This document shows, piece by piece, positions 33,609 through 42,348 of a DNA stretch of 64,000 nt (within the stretch, counting starts at the first letter, position 1; the number at the start of each line of letters is the position of its first letter). The position numbers were made by a program, and so were the translations under genes. Source of the DNA: Runella zeae DSM 19591 (lineage in GTDB: Bacteria > Bacteroidota > Bacteroidia > Cytophagales > Spirosomataceae); assembly GCF_000423565.1 (NCBI RefSeq), contig NZ_AUIF01000045.1, positions 1 to 64,000 of the forward strand, given 5' to 3'. Under the pieces are notes generated by a model. That model was not told where the DNA came from, searched no databases, and was given only the letters and a program-made list of their open reading frames with translations.

Positions 33609-35048
33609 TTAAAGTCCCTTGCGATAGTCGAGCGGAGGTTTGCGGTCGCCAATAAGAGGCGCATATTTTACACCATCCAATTTTTGCTGAAACTCTGCTT
33701 TGGCACGGCTCACTAGTTCTGGCTGGGTAAACAAATCCACGCCCATTGATGCGAGGGTTTTGGCGGCCAAAAGCATTCCTTTATATCCAATACTCATGCC
33801 ATCAGCAGCCACCGCCTGCCACGTATGGGCTGCGGTACCGGGTACCCAAGTCGCGGTCGATAAGCCCGCCGTAGGAACTACATAACTAATATCTCCCACA
33901 TCGGTAGAAGCAGGAAAATGACTCAACCGATAAGGCTGAACTTCAGATGCTCTTGAGAGAGGTGGTATTTTTGCGTTTTCAAACGATACCCGCAATTTAT
34001 TAGCAAAAGCCATTTCTTCGGCATTGTAACTAACTCCACCCAGTTTTTGGAGATTGCTGTGCATCACTTTGGCAAGTGTTTCGTTGGGAAGAAGCCCATA
34101 AATACCCGTAATAACTTCGTATTTCATGGTAGTCCCTGTGCCTAAGGCTGCTCCTTCTGCTGCTTTGATAACGCGCTCCCATATTTGTTTAACTTCGGTG
34201 ACGTCAGGGTGACGCACCATGTATTCTACTTCGGCAAAGTCAGGCACGACATTGGCCGCTAAGCCTCCCTTCGTAATGACGTAGTGAATACGGCTGCGCT
34301 CATCTACGTGCTCTCGCATCATATTCACCATCACATTCATCGCTTCTACGCCATCTAGGGAAGAGCGTCCTCGTTCGGGAGCACCAGCAGCGTGGGCGGT
34401 TTTGCCATAAAAACGAAACATCCCTTGGATAACCGCCGTACAAGTACTAGCGTCGGCGCTATTGCCGTCGCCAGGGTGCCAGTGAATCACCGCATCCACG
34501 TCTTTTAGCAGCCCAGCCCTTACCATATATACTTTGCCACCGCCACCTTCTTCGGCAGGCGTACCATACACCCGGACAGTGCCTGCTCTTTTGGTTTGAA
34601 GCAACCAGTCTTTAAGAGCTATGCCTGCCGCAACCGAGGCCGTTCCGAAGAGATTATGGCCACATCCATGTCCCGTTCCGCCTTCAATGAGCGGTTTACG
34701 GTAAGGAACAGAGTCTTGAGATAGCCCTGGTAAAGCGTCGTATTCGGCCAAAATCCCAATCACCGGCTGACCGCTGCCGTAAGAAGCCACAAAAGCCGTA
34801 GGAATGTCGGCGACACCACTTTCTACCTTAAAACCAGATTTACGAAGGGTTTCTTGCAAAAGGGCCGAACTTTTAGATTCAAGGTAGCCAAGCTCAGCAT
34901 AGTTCCAAATCTGCTTGGCGATTTGGCAATAACTTGCGTATTTTTTGTCGAGTTGTGAAGTAACATAGGCTTTATCATCGGCTTTTTGTGCATTGATGTG
35001 CGCGATTGTGCCTATACCCAACAAGAGTACTTGCAGTATTTTTCTCAT
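33609..35048 (-). CDS. Secreted M20 family amidohydrolase (AbgB-like)
   Basis: A 479-residue M20D-type metallohydrolase with signal peptide (MRKILQVLLLGIGTIAHINA). Metal ligands and the catalytic Glu are visible: AEYDALPGL, GHGCGHN, TPAEEGGGG and HWHPGD. A dimerisation insert includes YGKTAHAAGAPERGRSSLDG. Closest recognisable relatives hydrolyse p-aminobenzoyl-glutamate or N-acyl amino acids; the substrate here is open. It is a single gene, convergent with the peptide exporter, and a link to that system is not supported. Confidence 0.9.
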   Translation of the reverse strand: MRKILQVLLLGIGTIAHINAQKADDKAYVTSQLDKKYASYCQIAKQIWNYAELGYLESKSSALLQETLRKSGFKVESGVADIPTAFVASYGSGQPVIGILAEYDALPGLSQDSVPYRKPLIEGGTGHGCGHNLFGTASVAAGIALKDWLLQTKRAGTVRVYGTPAEEGGGGKVYMVRAGLLKDVDAVIHWHPGDGNSADASTCTAVIQGMFRFYGKTAHAAGAPERGRSSLDGVEAMNVMVNMMREHVDERSRIHYVITKGGLAANVVPDFAEVEYMVRHPDVTEVKQIWERVIKAAEGAALGTGTTMKYEVITGIYGLLPNETLAKVMHSNLQKLGGVSYNAEEMAFANKLRVSFENAKIPPLSRASEVQPYRLSHFPASTDVGDISYVVPTAGLSTATWVPGTAAHTWQAVAADGMSIGYKGMLLAAKTLASMGVDLFTQPELVSRAKAEFQQKLDGVKYAPLIGDRKPPLDYRKGL

Positions 35049-35140
35049 AGTGTATTGATGAATTAGTTTGGGTTAATAAAACTTCTGAAAGTTAACGGAT
35101 AGTTTTGAACTTTGCTAGCCAATCCATTAACCAAATCGGT

Positions 35141-35163
35141 AAAAACATAACCTCCTTGGTTAT
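35141..35163 (-). terminator. Terminator of the HupE-like operon
   Basis: Minus-strand stem of 6 bp (ATAACC with GGTTAT, 35147-35152 and 35158-35163) followed on that strand by GTTTTT. Short but correctly placed, 20 bp after the stop at 35184. Confidence 0.5.
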
Positions 35164-35183
35164 ACTATCCCAAACCTACAATA

Positions 35184-35810
35184 TCAGAGCGTATATTGCC
35201 CTTTCAGTTTGATACTGACTACTATATCAGTCTTGCTATTATTCTTAAAGTACCAACCATGACGCCCCTCGTAGGGAGCTAAAAAGGTACCGATGACATT
35301 ATTAGAATAGGCTTCTGTATAACTTTGGAAATACTCTTTTTTGTTGGGGTCGGGGTTTTCTTCTTTGACTTCGCCGTGAAAATCACTGAACAAAACACCA
35401 CGGTCGGTCACCCATTCGTATTTTACTTTGCCATATTTTAAAACATTCATTTTGAATTCAAGCCCTTTCCCTGCCGGTACCCGAATGCTGACCGTATCTT
35501 CTCGGTCGGCATATTGCTTTTCAGGAGCAGGATTATGGGCTTCTTTGGGCATAGGTACCGACGGGTCTGACCCTAAATCAGAGATGGTCAGTATCGGCGT
35601 CGATGAGATTTCAACGGCAGTAGCTGCTTGATGGTAATTATAATTGTAGAGGCGATTGAGTCCCAGTAGTTTTCCCGTACCTAAAGGATCAGAGCCGTAT
35701 TCTGCGGGTAAAATCGCAATCACAAACACCCCTACTCCTATTACTAGTGCGATGAAGGTGGCTTTGATGATTTGTCTTTTTTCTAAATGGGGCTGGTTTA
35801 TGTCGGACAT
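35184..35810 (-). CDS. Membrane-anchored protein paired with HupE (transmembrane anchor family)
   Basis: A 208-residue protein with one N-terminal membrane helix (IIKATFIALVIGVGVFVIAIL, about 14-34) and a beta-rich extracytoplasmic domain (about 90-208, including TVSIRVPAGKGLEFKMNVLK and PYEGRHGWYFKNNSK). It resembles proteins annotated as transmembrane anchor proteins that occur beside HupE/UreJ-like genes in other phyla. Function unknown. It follows the HupE-like gene by 18 bp in the same operon, suggesting a joint membrane complex. Confidence 0.7.
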   Translation of the reverse strand: MSDINQPHLEKRQIIKATFIALVIGVGVFVIAILPAEYGSDPLGTGKLLGLNRLYNYNYHQAATAVEISSTPILTISDLGSDPSVPMPKEAHNPAPEKQYADREDTVSIRVPAGKGLEFKMNVLKYGKVKYEWVTDRGVLFSDFHGEVKEENPDPNKKEYFQSYTEAYSNNVIGTFLAPYEGRHGWYFKNNSKTDIVVSIKLKGQYTL

Positions 35811-35828
35811 AGGTTTATAGGAATAGGT

Positions 35829-36518
35829 TTAATAGAAAAAGTAACCAGTAAGTTGATAAGCAATCAGAATAAAGCCAGCAGTCATCAAAATCGTATTGGT
35901 AATGGTAGAAAATCGTCTGAAACTGTCAAAGTTTCGCCAGATGCTTATCAATAAAAGTACAAAAATAAGAGCTAAAAATTGGCCTACTTCCACACCAATA
36001 TTGAAGCCAATCAAATTGGTAATCAGACCTTCTTTTTCCATTTTAAAATCCTGCAACTTAGAAGCTAGCCCAAAGCCATGAAACAACCCAAATATCAACA
36101 CAGCTACTTTAGTATTGGGCTGAAAGCCAAACAAGGTTTGGAATCCACCCAAATTGTCAAACCCTTTATAAACAATAGAAAAACCAATGATAGCATCAAT
36201 CAGATAAGCATTGATAGAAATATCTCCCAACACCCCTAGCAACAGAGTCAGGCTGTGGCCTAGCGTAAAGAAGCTAACATAAATGAGAATGTCTTTGGGG
36301 CGGTAAAGAAAAAAAATAACCCCGACCAAAAACAAAATATGGTCATATCCGGTCAGCATGTGTTTAGCTCCAATGTACAGAAAAGCCATAAAAGCCGTGC
36401 CTTCATTGCCTAGTAAAAATGCTTTGGTGCTATCATCTACTCCATGGGCAAAGCTTCCAATAGCCACGCCACACAATAGCAAAATCAATACGACGCGTAC
36501 TAATTTTATTTGATTCAT
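35829..36518 (-). CDS. HupE/UreJ-like membrane protein
   Basis: About 229 residues. ATG 36518 gives a signal-like first helix (VRVVLILLLCGVAIGSFA); the longer frame to 36665 is not protein-like at its start. Six or so membrane helices follow. The family motif H-x(5)-DH is present (KHMLTGYDHILFLVG), with further His in FFTLGHSLTL and LFHGFGLAS, consistent with metal (nickel or cobalt) handling. No hydrogenase or urease genes are in the window, so an orphan metal permease is likely, with the anchored partner downstream. Confidence 0.8.
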   Translation of the reverse strand: MNQIKLVRVVLILLLCGVAIGSFAHGVDDSTKAFLLGNEGTAFMAFLYIGAKHMLTGYDHILFLVGVIFFLYRPKDILIYVSFFTLGHSLTLLLGVLGDISINAYLIDAIIGFSIVYKGFDNLGGFQTLFGFQPNTKVAVLIFGLFHGFGLASKLQDFKMEKEGLITNLIGFNIGVEVGQFLALIFVLLLISIWRNFDSFRRFSTITNTILMTAGFILIAYQLTGYFFY

Positions 36519-36935
36519 AAACCAACTTATAGTTATTAACAAAACATTACAAATAGGCAAAATATTTATAAAATAGACTTCCCCAATCATATAATAGCTC
36601 TTAAAGGCCAAGATAATTGGTTTGCATCTACAAAAATATTGACCACTACATAAAATATAAATCAAATCTTCAAAATTTACACTTCTATTACCTTCGCATT
36701 TAGAGATGTAGTGATTGTTTTACCCAATACCCATTGAGTTTATTAATACTGTGGTTTTTATTCAGGATACTATTAAACTTCCCAAACGATGTTTTGAATA
36801 GTGTAATTCACCCTTTCGTACTCCGCTTTTTTCTGAAATAAAACATCCTGTATAGCATTAACCTTACCACTTGATAAATATTTCATTATGAGGACATTTA
36901 GAATCGCTATTTTTATCCTATAAATATCGAATACA
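36519..36935. other. AT-rich intergenic region between divergent genes
   Basis: About 417 bp without a supported gene. A 37-codon minus-strand frame (36773-36886, ending NYTIQNIVWEV) reads like a protein fragment but has no recognised relative. Promoters for the HupE-like gene and the EEP gene should lie here; I found no convincing consensus box close to either start. Confidence 0.4.
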
Positions 36936-37958
36936 ATGAAAACAATCAAACTTACTACTTGGAACATTGAGCACTTAGATAAATTGAGTGGAACAACCCT
37001 CAACACCAATCAAATACGCCGTCGTGATGGTATTCGAGAAGAAATTCTTACGATCTCCCCTGATATCCTATGCGTTGTAGAGGGGCCCAATAGTGAGGCT
37101 AAAATTGATGCCGTTTGCACTCAGCTTTTCAATAACGAATACGTTGCCATCAAAGCTCAAAACAACGATTATGGTATTTTGGGAAACCAATGGATTTGGT
37201 TTTTGGTAAAGAGTGATTTTCCTTATTTGGCTTCAGCACGACTTCTCCCTACCCAAACATGGTATGACTACACGGGTGGCAAAAACTGGTCTGTTAATTT
37301 TTGGGGAAATTTTGAGGCAAAATCGCATTACCATTATAGACAACCCCAAGTACTTATTCTAGATATTGAAGGACAACAAGTAGAGTTTATAGGAGCGCAC
37401 CTCAAAAGCAAATTTGTTAACCAAGGCCAAAGCATGTGGAAAGACCCCGCCCGAAAACAAGAGTTCATCCAAAAATCGTTAGAAGCGCGTATCAAAATGG
37501 CGACCGAAGCCGTAAATATCCGGCAATATATCAACAAACGTTTTACCCAAAATACCAAACCCGCTATCTTTATATTAGGAGACTTTAATGATGGTCCCGG
37601 AAAAGAATACTTTGAAAATCAATATTTATTTTTCGATTTGATTTCAAACATCCAAGGTGATATTTTTTCGGCACACAAATTCTTGAACCATGCCTTGTTT
37701 GATTATGCCGCCGACTTGCGCTGGACTGTCAATTTCAAAGATTTTGTAGAACCCCAGCGCCCTCCCCAGATTTTACTTGATCATATTTTGTTTACGCAAG
37801 CATTGGTCAACCATCATCTCAAAATCACGGTTCTGCCTAACGCAGGATTAGTAGAACATGAAGTTCATGACTTTGTAAATTCTCGTCTTAATTCAAATCA
37901 AAAAACCAGCGACCATAAGCCTGTATCTGTTCATCTAACTATCAACGATGGGCAATAA
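36936..37958 (+). CDS. Endonuclease/exonuclease/phosphatase (EEP) family protein
   Basis: A 340-residue soluble EEP-fold hydrolase without signal peptide. Motifs in order are TTWNIEHLDKL (Asn/Glu for metal), VVEGPNSEAK, VEFIGAHLKSK, ILGDFNDGPGKEY (Asp, Asn), LDHILFT and the terminal SDHKPVSVHL with the catalytic His. Family members cut DNA, RNA or phosphoester lipids. Substrate cannot be read. It is a lone gene, convergent with the glycosidase-like gene. Confidence 0.85.
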   Translation: MKTIKLTTWNIEHLDKLSGTTLNTNQIRRRDGIREEILTISPDILCVVEGPNSEAKIDAVCTQLFNNEYVAIKAQNNDYGILGNQWIWFLVKSDFPYLASARLLPTQTWYDYTGGKNWSVNFWGNFEAKSHYHYRQPQVLILDIEGQQVEFIGAHLKSKFVNQGQSMWKDPARKQEFIQKSLEARIKMATEAVNIRQYINKRFTQNTKPAIFILGDFNDGPGKEYFENQYLFFDLISNIQGDIFSAHKFLNHALFDYAADLRWTVNFKDFVEPQRPPQILLDHILFTQALVNHHLKITVLPNAGLVEHEVHDFVNSRLNSNQKTSDHKPVSVHLTINDGQ

Positions 37959-37986
37959 CTTTCTTGTTCCTACTCACCAAACCTGC

Positions 37987-38035
37987 CCCCAAACTGTCAT
38001 TTGGGAGCAAGAAGGTTTTGCGTCTCTGACGCAAA
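37987..38035. terminator. Two small hairpins between convergent genes
   Basis: CCCAAA/TTTGGG (37988-37993 with 38000-38005) and TTTGCGTC/GACGCAAA (38017-38024 with 38028-38035, loop TCT). Placed 5 bp before the stop at 38041 and 29 bp after the stop at 37958. Confidence 0.5.
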
Positions 38036-38040
38036 GCAAG

Positions 38041-40455
38041 TTAGTCTGCCCGAATCAATGATACTTCGGCTACTTGCAAGCCTCGCTCAGCCTCTTTACA
38101 ATTCCACTGAAATATCACCTCACCGTTTTTAATGGCTTGATGAGGTACTTCAAATTCGTATTCAGGTTGTTCGCCTAATTTGATATAATCATGAATAAGG
38201 AGGCCGTCGGAGGTCATCATGCGTAGGTTCGACTTAAACCTTCCACTGTACACCACTTTCACTTTGTATTTAGCCCCTTTTTCTAATTGATCATACTTGA
38301 TTTTCAAGACATTATCGTACAACACTTCGATTTGGCTCGTCCACGCTCTGGGTACAGCTGGTACTGGTGTACTCATTCGCGGAAAGCTATCAAAATAGTC
38401 TTTGGGCAAATTCATTCCATAGCCTATTCGCGATGATTGGAGGCTTTCGGGGTCGTTGTTCCAGTTGTATTTGGTAGGCAATACCCTTGCACGGCTAGTG
38501 GGATTCATAAAATGGTCATAGATTCCGCCTTTGCCAGGATAAGTTCGGCTAAGTAAACGTGCTAATGCTTGTTGCCCCTGCGCTGGGTCCATTTTCTCCA
38601 CTTTTTTTAATTCACGCATCAGCCACGGCGCGTCGTTGAGGGGATAATCTAGGTTGTCAATAAAATTTCCTCGGCCTGGCATCGCTCCGTGTTTGGCGAC
38701 GGTGAGCTGCGCCCCAATGCTCCGATGCAGCGAATCAGCCAAAGCCAAACATCTTTCTCTTAACGAAACAGCGACGGGTACATTCCAAGCTTTACTCAAC
38801 ACTTCCATCGCTTTCTGCGCTTTGGCTTGCGAGCTACCTTCGCCCGACTTCAGAATTTCGTAGGCTTGGTGTTCCAACTGCGTTTCGTAAATACTTCTTT
38901 CCCGAACATAAGCATCAAAATACGCCCGAATCAATCCCATCTGAAAACGAGGATTAGCTAAAAGCGTTTTTGAGGCCGACTGTTCCATTTTTTGCCACCT
39001 CATCAGGGTTCGTTCGATTTGGTTGGCGGCCAATACCGGCCCCTTGATATTGGTTTCTAGTTCAGATAAGCCCAACGCGCCATCCATCGCCAAGTCTGCG
39101 CCAAAAAACAAGCGGCTGTAATCTTTCAAAGTCTCTCTAACGTCCGTTTTGGGATCCCAATCTTGGTCACTCCAAATAAATTTGTTGACGTCGTCGTTGG
39201 TTCCTTCTGAGTAGCTTATGCTTCCAATACAATACGGAGCGACGATATTATGGAAAAACTTCTGGTCTTTAGGGCGAGGATTTACTGCTTCGCGCCCAAG
39301 CGTTACCGCCCAAGCAGGATCCCAATCAGGTTCGGGATATTGGGAAGCAATGGAGTGCGTAATATCTGGATAGTTGCGAATAGGAATCGAAGGCTTAACG
39401 ATTTTACGAATTTGGTCAATGGGCACTTTTACCCAAGGGCCATACACCACTCCCCCAAGCCAAGGATATCCTTTGTTGACATGCCGAAAAAAGGAATCAA
39501 ACCACGCTTTGGTAGGTTTGAAAGATTGCGGAGAAATCCAGATTTTCGCTTTTGGATGGTATTTGTTTAATAACACCGCCACTTTGTCCATCCACTCAAA
39601 AAGTTCATCAGGTTCGAGCTCGCCAGGGTCACCGCCAGGCACAAAAATCGCATCTATTTTAGAAACTGCTTTAAAGACCGTTTCGCGGGCCAGTAACTCA
39701 TTTTTTACTTTTTCGGGTGTTGTAAAGTCTTTACCAATGTTGGGATACCACATCCAGACGTCCAGCCCGTAGCGTTGGCAAATCCGCGCTTGCTCTTTGA
39801 CCATGTCTAAGGTAGCGAGTTTCATGTGCCGACTCGTGGGTTCGTCGTCGGTGCCTGGTGGGAGAATTTCGATGCTATTGGCGCCAAAAAGTGCTAGTTC
39901 ACGAATGTATTGGTCGTACTGGGCTACAGTAAAGGCATCGTAAGAGTTGGTCTTGGGGCGATACCCCAACTGATGTCCTCTTACCAAGTATTTTGGACTG
40001 GTAGAAATGCGGAAATCGGCAGGAAAGCGTACCCGTCCTGTGGTAATTTCGGCCTTGCGTAACAAACGCCCTACGCCATACATTACTCCTCTTACGTCTT
40101 TACCCACAATCACCACGGCATTTTTTTCGGCCATTGCCACCAAGCGAAAACCTTCTCGCGTGGGCAATGGCAAACGAAGTACTTCAGCTCTCAACGTCGA
40201 CGGTAGTTCGGTTATATTTTTTTCCAGCATCAAATAAATATTGGCTCCTGAATTTCCCTCAAAGTTGGAAGAAACTTTCGGTAAAACGCCCGAACGATTC
40301 GCTATTTCTTCTTGCAAAACCGTTACGATTTCTTTGAATTCGTTGGCATCTGCTTGCCTCCGATTGATACTAGCTTGGGTTAGGTCTATCCACGATTGGG
40401 CATAGCCGATTTGAGAAAAAATAAAAAAGAGGATTCCTGTTAAAATACGTTTCAT
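38041..40455 (-). CDS. Secreted glycoside hydrolase-like protein (GH20/GH67-like N-terminus, TIM barrel)
   Basis: An 804-residue exported protein; ATG 40455 gives the signal peptide MKRILTGILFFIFSQIGYAQ. Residues about 20-130 form the alpha/beta domain seen before the catalytic barrels of GH20 hexosaminidases and GH67 alpha-glucuronidases (ends GVMYGVGRLLRKAE). The following barrel-like region has YLVRGHQLGYRPK, FGANSIEILPPG, DVWMWYPNIG and FVPGGDPGELEPDEL, the last rich in acids. A C-terminal beta domain ends the protein. The exact family is not certain. It is the enzyme of the neighbouring SusC/SusD locus, about 200 bp downstream of susD. Confidence 0.7.
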   Translation of the reverse strand: MKRILTGILFFIFSQIGYAQSWIDLTQASINRRQADANEFKEIVTVLQEEIANRSGVLPKVSSNFEGNSGANIYLMLEKNITELPSTLRAEVLRLPLPTREGFRLVAMAEKNAVVIVGKDVRGVMYGVGRLLRKAEITTGRVRFPADFRISTSPKYLVRGHQLGYRPKTNSYDAFTVAQYDQYIRELALFGANSIEILPPGTDDEPTSRHMKLATLDMVKEQARICQRYGLDVWMWYPNIGKDFTTPEKVKNELLARETVFKAVSKIDAIFVPGGDPGELEPDELFEWMDKVAVLLNKYHPKAKIWISPQSFKPTKAWFDSFFRHVNKGYPWLGGVVYGPWVKVPIDQIRKIVKPSIPIRNYPDITHSIASQYPEPDWDPAWAVTLGREAVNPRPKDQKFFHNIVAPYCIGSISYSEGTNDDVNKFIWSDQDWDPKTDVRETLKDYSRLFFGADLAMDGALGLSELETNIKGPVLAANQIERTLMRWQKMEQSASKTLLANPRFQMGLIRAYFDAYVRERSIYETQLEHQAYEILKSGEGSSQAKAQKAMEVLSKAWNVPVAVSLRERCLALADSLHRSIGAQLTVAKHGAMPGRGNFIDNLDYPLNDAPWLMRELKKVEKMDPAQGQQALARLLSRTYPGKGGIYDHFMNPTSRARVLPTKYNWNNDPESLQSSRIGYGMNLPKDYFDSFPRMSTPVPAVPRAWTSQIEVLYDNVLKIKYDQLEKGAKYKVKVVYSGRFKSNLRMMTSDGLLIHDYIKLGEQPEYEFEVPHQAIKNGEVIFQWNCKEAERGLQVAEVSLIRAD

Positions 40456-40479
40456 TGGTGAATACATTAAATTAAAAAT

Positions 40480-40503
40480 CACCCCGAACTGTCATTCGGG
40501 GTG
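40480..40503. terminator. Hairpin upstream of the glycosidase-like gene
   Basis: Perfect 9-bp GC-rich stem (40480-40488 with 40495-40503), loop CTGTCA. It lies 24 bp before the ATG at 40455 on the minus strand, in the transcribed gap after susD, and could tune expression of the downstream gene. Confidence 0.5.
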
Positions 40504-40572
40504 GTATGAGAGCCTACAACCTTGGAAAGGTCAGCAAAGTCAATATAAAAGCGAGTTAACAATCAAAACTAC

Positions 40573-40620
40573 CTAATTCCAAGGCTTACTCGTGCCTAGC
40601 TCACGCGACGCCCGATAAAC
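40573..40620 (-). pseudogene. Relic of a SusD-like 3' end
   Basis: On the minus strand this reads VYRASRELGTSKPWN and a stop. The last seven codons and the stop position copy the end of the intact SusD gene (GTSKPWN at 40662-40685). The 23-base segment differs at one base. It looks like what remains of a second susD copy after deletion or recombination. Confidence 0.5.
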
Positions 40621-40653
40621 AACCTTAGAAAGGTTTTGAACCTTTCTAAGGTT
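40621..40653 (-). terminator. Strong hairpin after susD
   Basis: Perfect 15-bp stem (40621-40635 with 40639-40653), 3-nt loop, 8 bp after the susD stop. There is only a weak T-rich tail on the minus strand, so it may stabilise the transcript end or attenuate. Confidence 0.65.
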
Positions 40654-40661
40654 AGCATTCC

Positions 40662-42335
40662 TTAATTCCAAGGCTTACTTGTGCCCTGAATGAGCCACAT
40701 TTTGGCGTAAGGGTGATCTTTACTTTGGCCGGCAGGGATGTAATTAGTAGTTCCCAAACGCTCAACGGCCGAGTTGTAGTTGGTGAGATAGGAAGGGTCT
40801 TGATTAGGAACAGGGTACATATATCGGATGGGTAAAACTTTGCCATACTGTGCCACTTCGCCCGCCTTCAAAGCAGGGAAGCCCGTCCGTCTCCAGTCAA
40901 ACCATGATTCAATACCAAACCAAGATGAAAGCCATTTTTGCTCCATAATACGCTCAAGTTTGTTGGTAGCGGCGGCATAACTCACCGTCGTTTGTGCATA
41001 GTATTTGTCAAAATCATAAGCAGCCGTAAATACCCCTGCTTTATCCATCGAAGCTCGAATGGCTTTTTTGTAATGACCTTCGGCATCTGTAGCGCCAAAA
41101 TTGCCCGCCAAAGCGGCTTCGGCCAAGATAAACTCTACTTCGCTGTAGGTCATCAGATTCATCGTCACGTAGGTATCCGTGTTTTTGCGGTAGCGTTCGT
41201 GCAAGAAAGAAATGTACGGATTACGTTCGTTGTGGTAGGCTGTTGCGTCGTTGCCTTTGTTGTAGGCCACGGCCTGCGTAATAGGCAAACCTACTGGCAA
41301 GCCTACGTACAGTGACGTATCTACATTAGCGGCCGTAGCAGGCACATACACTACCGAATAACTTTCCCCGTAAATATTCTTCACCGTTACGGTCGTTTCT
41401 TTGGTTACTTTGGTATCCCATTTACGCTGTACGGGTTGTACCCAACGCTGAAGGCGCGGGTCATTCAAAGCAATCAATTTACTGACAAAGGGTTGCCCAG
41501 GCTTGAGCAGGTAATTAGGGTTAGGTGAGTTGAGCGGGCCACCCGGCGCGGAATTGTCAGCACTCGCACCCACAAACGCCATAGAAGCATCATCGCTATT
41601 GCTTGCAAAAGCATCGGCGGCGGCTTCCGTAAATTCCGTTTGGATATTCACTCCTATCGCACTCATTTCTGAACGTTTGTCAGCCAAACGCAAGGCATAA
41701 CGCAACCGAAGGGAGTTTGCCAATTTGCGCCATTTTGTACCGTCACCTTTGTATAAAATATCCGAAGTTGGGTTTACGGCATCTTTACTTTCAAGGCTAT
41801 TTAGCAATGTCACGGCTTGCTTCAAGTCGATCATGATGCCTTTATACACTGCCGCTTGCTCATCGTATTTTGGAAAAAACAAACCAGAAGAGGCTTTCAG
41901 TGATTCGGTATACGGAATATCTCCGTACAAATCTGTCAATAGCCCAAATACCACCGACCGCATCGTGAGGGCAATGGCCTGAAAAAAACGGTTGTTTTCT
42001 TTGACACCTTTTTCATAAATCAGCTGATTGTTTCGCAGGATTTCATAGTAGCCATTCCACGACTCTTGGGTCCAAGCGTATTGGTTGATGACAGCGGCCC
42101 CTTCGTTGGTACCGGCTTGCATGTACTGCATTGCTGCCCCAATTTTCGACCCGTCTCTTCCCAAACTAAAGATGGTTTTGCCCGTATTGGAAAGCACGTA
42201 GGTCATGATATAATTAGAAGAAACATCTTCGGGACTATTGGGGTTTTTGTCGATTTCGGTCAAATCTTGACAAGAAAATAGCAAACATCCTAAGGTAAGT
42301 GCAGCTACTCCATTTTTTATTTTTATGAATTTCAT
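40662..42335 (-). CDS. SusD/RagB-like outer-membrane lipoprotein
   Basis: A 557-residue surface lipoprotein. ATG 42335 gives a lipoprotein signal (KNGVAALTLGCLLFSC, then QDLTEIDKNPNSPEDV). The family shape matches SusD-like proteins of the SusD-like_2 group: helical TPR-type N-terminal half (YEILRNNQLIYEKG, LLTDLYGDIPYTE), the LADKRSEM region and the C-terminal NLMTYSEVEFILAEAAL and KWLSSWFGIESWFDWRRTGFP. It binds the substrate and caps the SusC transporter. It lies 13 bp after the SusC stop, in the same operon. Confidence 0.92.
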   Translation of the reverse strand: MKFIKIKNGVAALTLGCLLFSCQDLTEIDKNPNSPEDVSSNYIMTYVLSNTGKTIFSLGRDGSKIGAAMQYMQAGTNEGAAVINQYAWTQESWNGYYEILRNNQLIYEKGVKENNRFFQAIALTMRSVVFGLLTDLYGDIPYTESLKASSGLFFPKYDEQAAVYKGIMIDLKQAVTLLNSLESKDAVNPTSDILYKGDGTKWRKLANSLRLRYALRLADKRSEMSAIGVNIQTEFTEAAADAFASNSDDASMAFVGASADNSAPGGPLNSPNPNYLLKPGQPFVSKLIALNDPRLQRWVQPVQRKWDTKVTKETTVTVKNIYGESYSVVYVPATAANVDTSLYVGLPVGLPITQAVAYNKGNDATAYHNERNPYISFLHERYRKNTDTYVTMNLMTYSEVEFILAEAALAGNFGATDAEGHYKKAIRASMDKAGVFTAAYDFDKYYAQTTVSYAAATNKLERIMEQKWLSSWFGIESWFDWRRTGFPALKAGEVAQYGKVLPIRYMYPVPNQDPSYLTNYNSAVERLGTTNYIPAGQSKDHPYAKMWLIQGTSKPWN

Positions 42336-42348
42336 ATCTACCCAAATT

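Noticed and set aside
33609-35048. M20 hydrolase as part of the peptide system
   Set aside because: It is convergent, secreted, of a common metabolic family and separated by a hairpin; no evidence links it.
36773-37009. Minus-strand 78-codon frame overlapping the EEP gene start
   Set aside because: Its first half is antisense to the conserved EEP N-terminus; only the short 36773-36886 part could be a relic and it has no recognisable relative.
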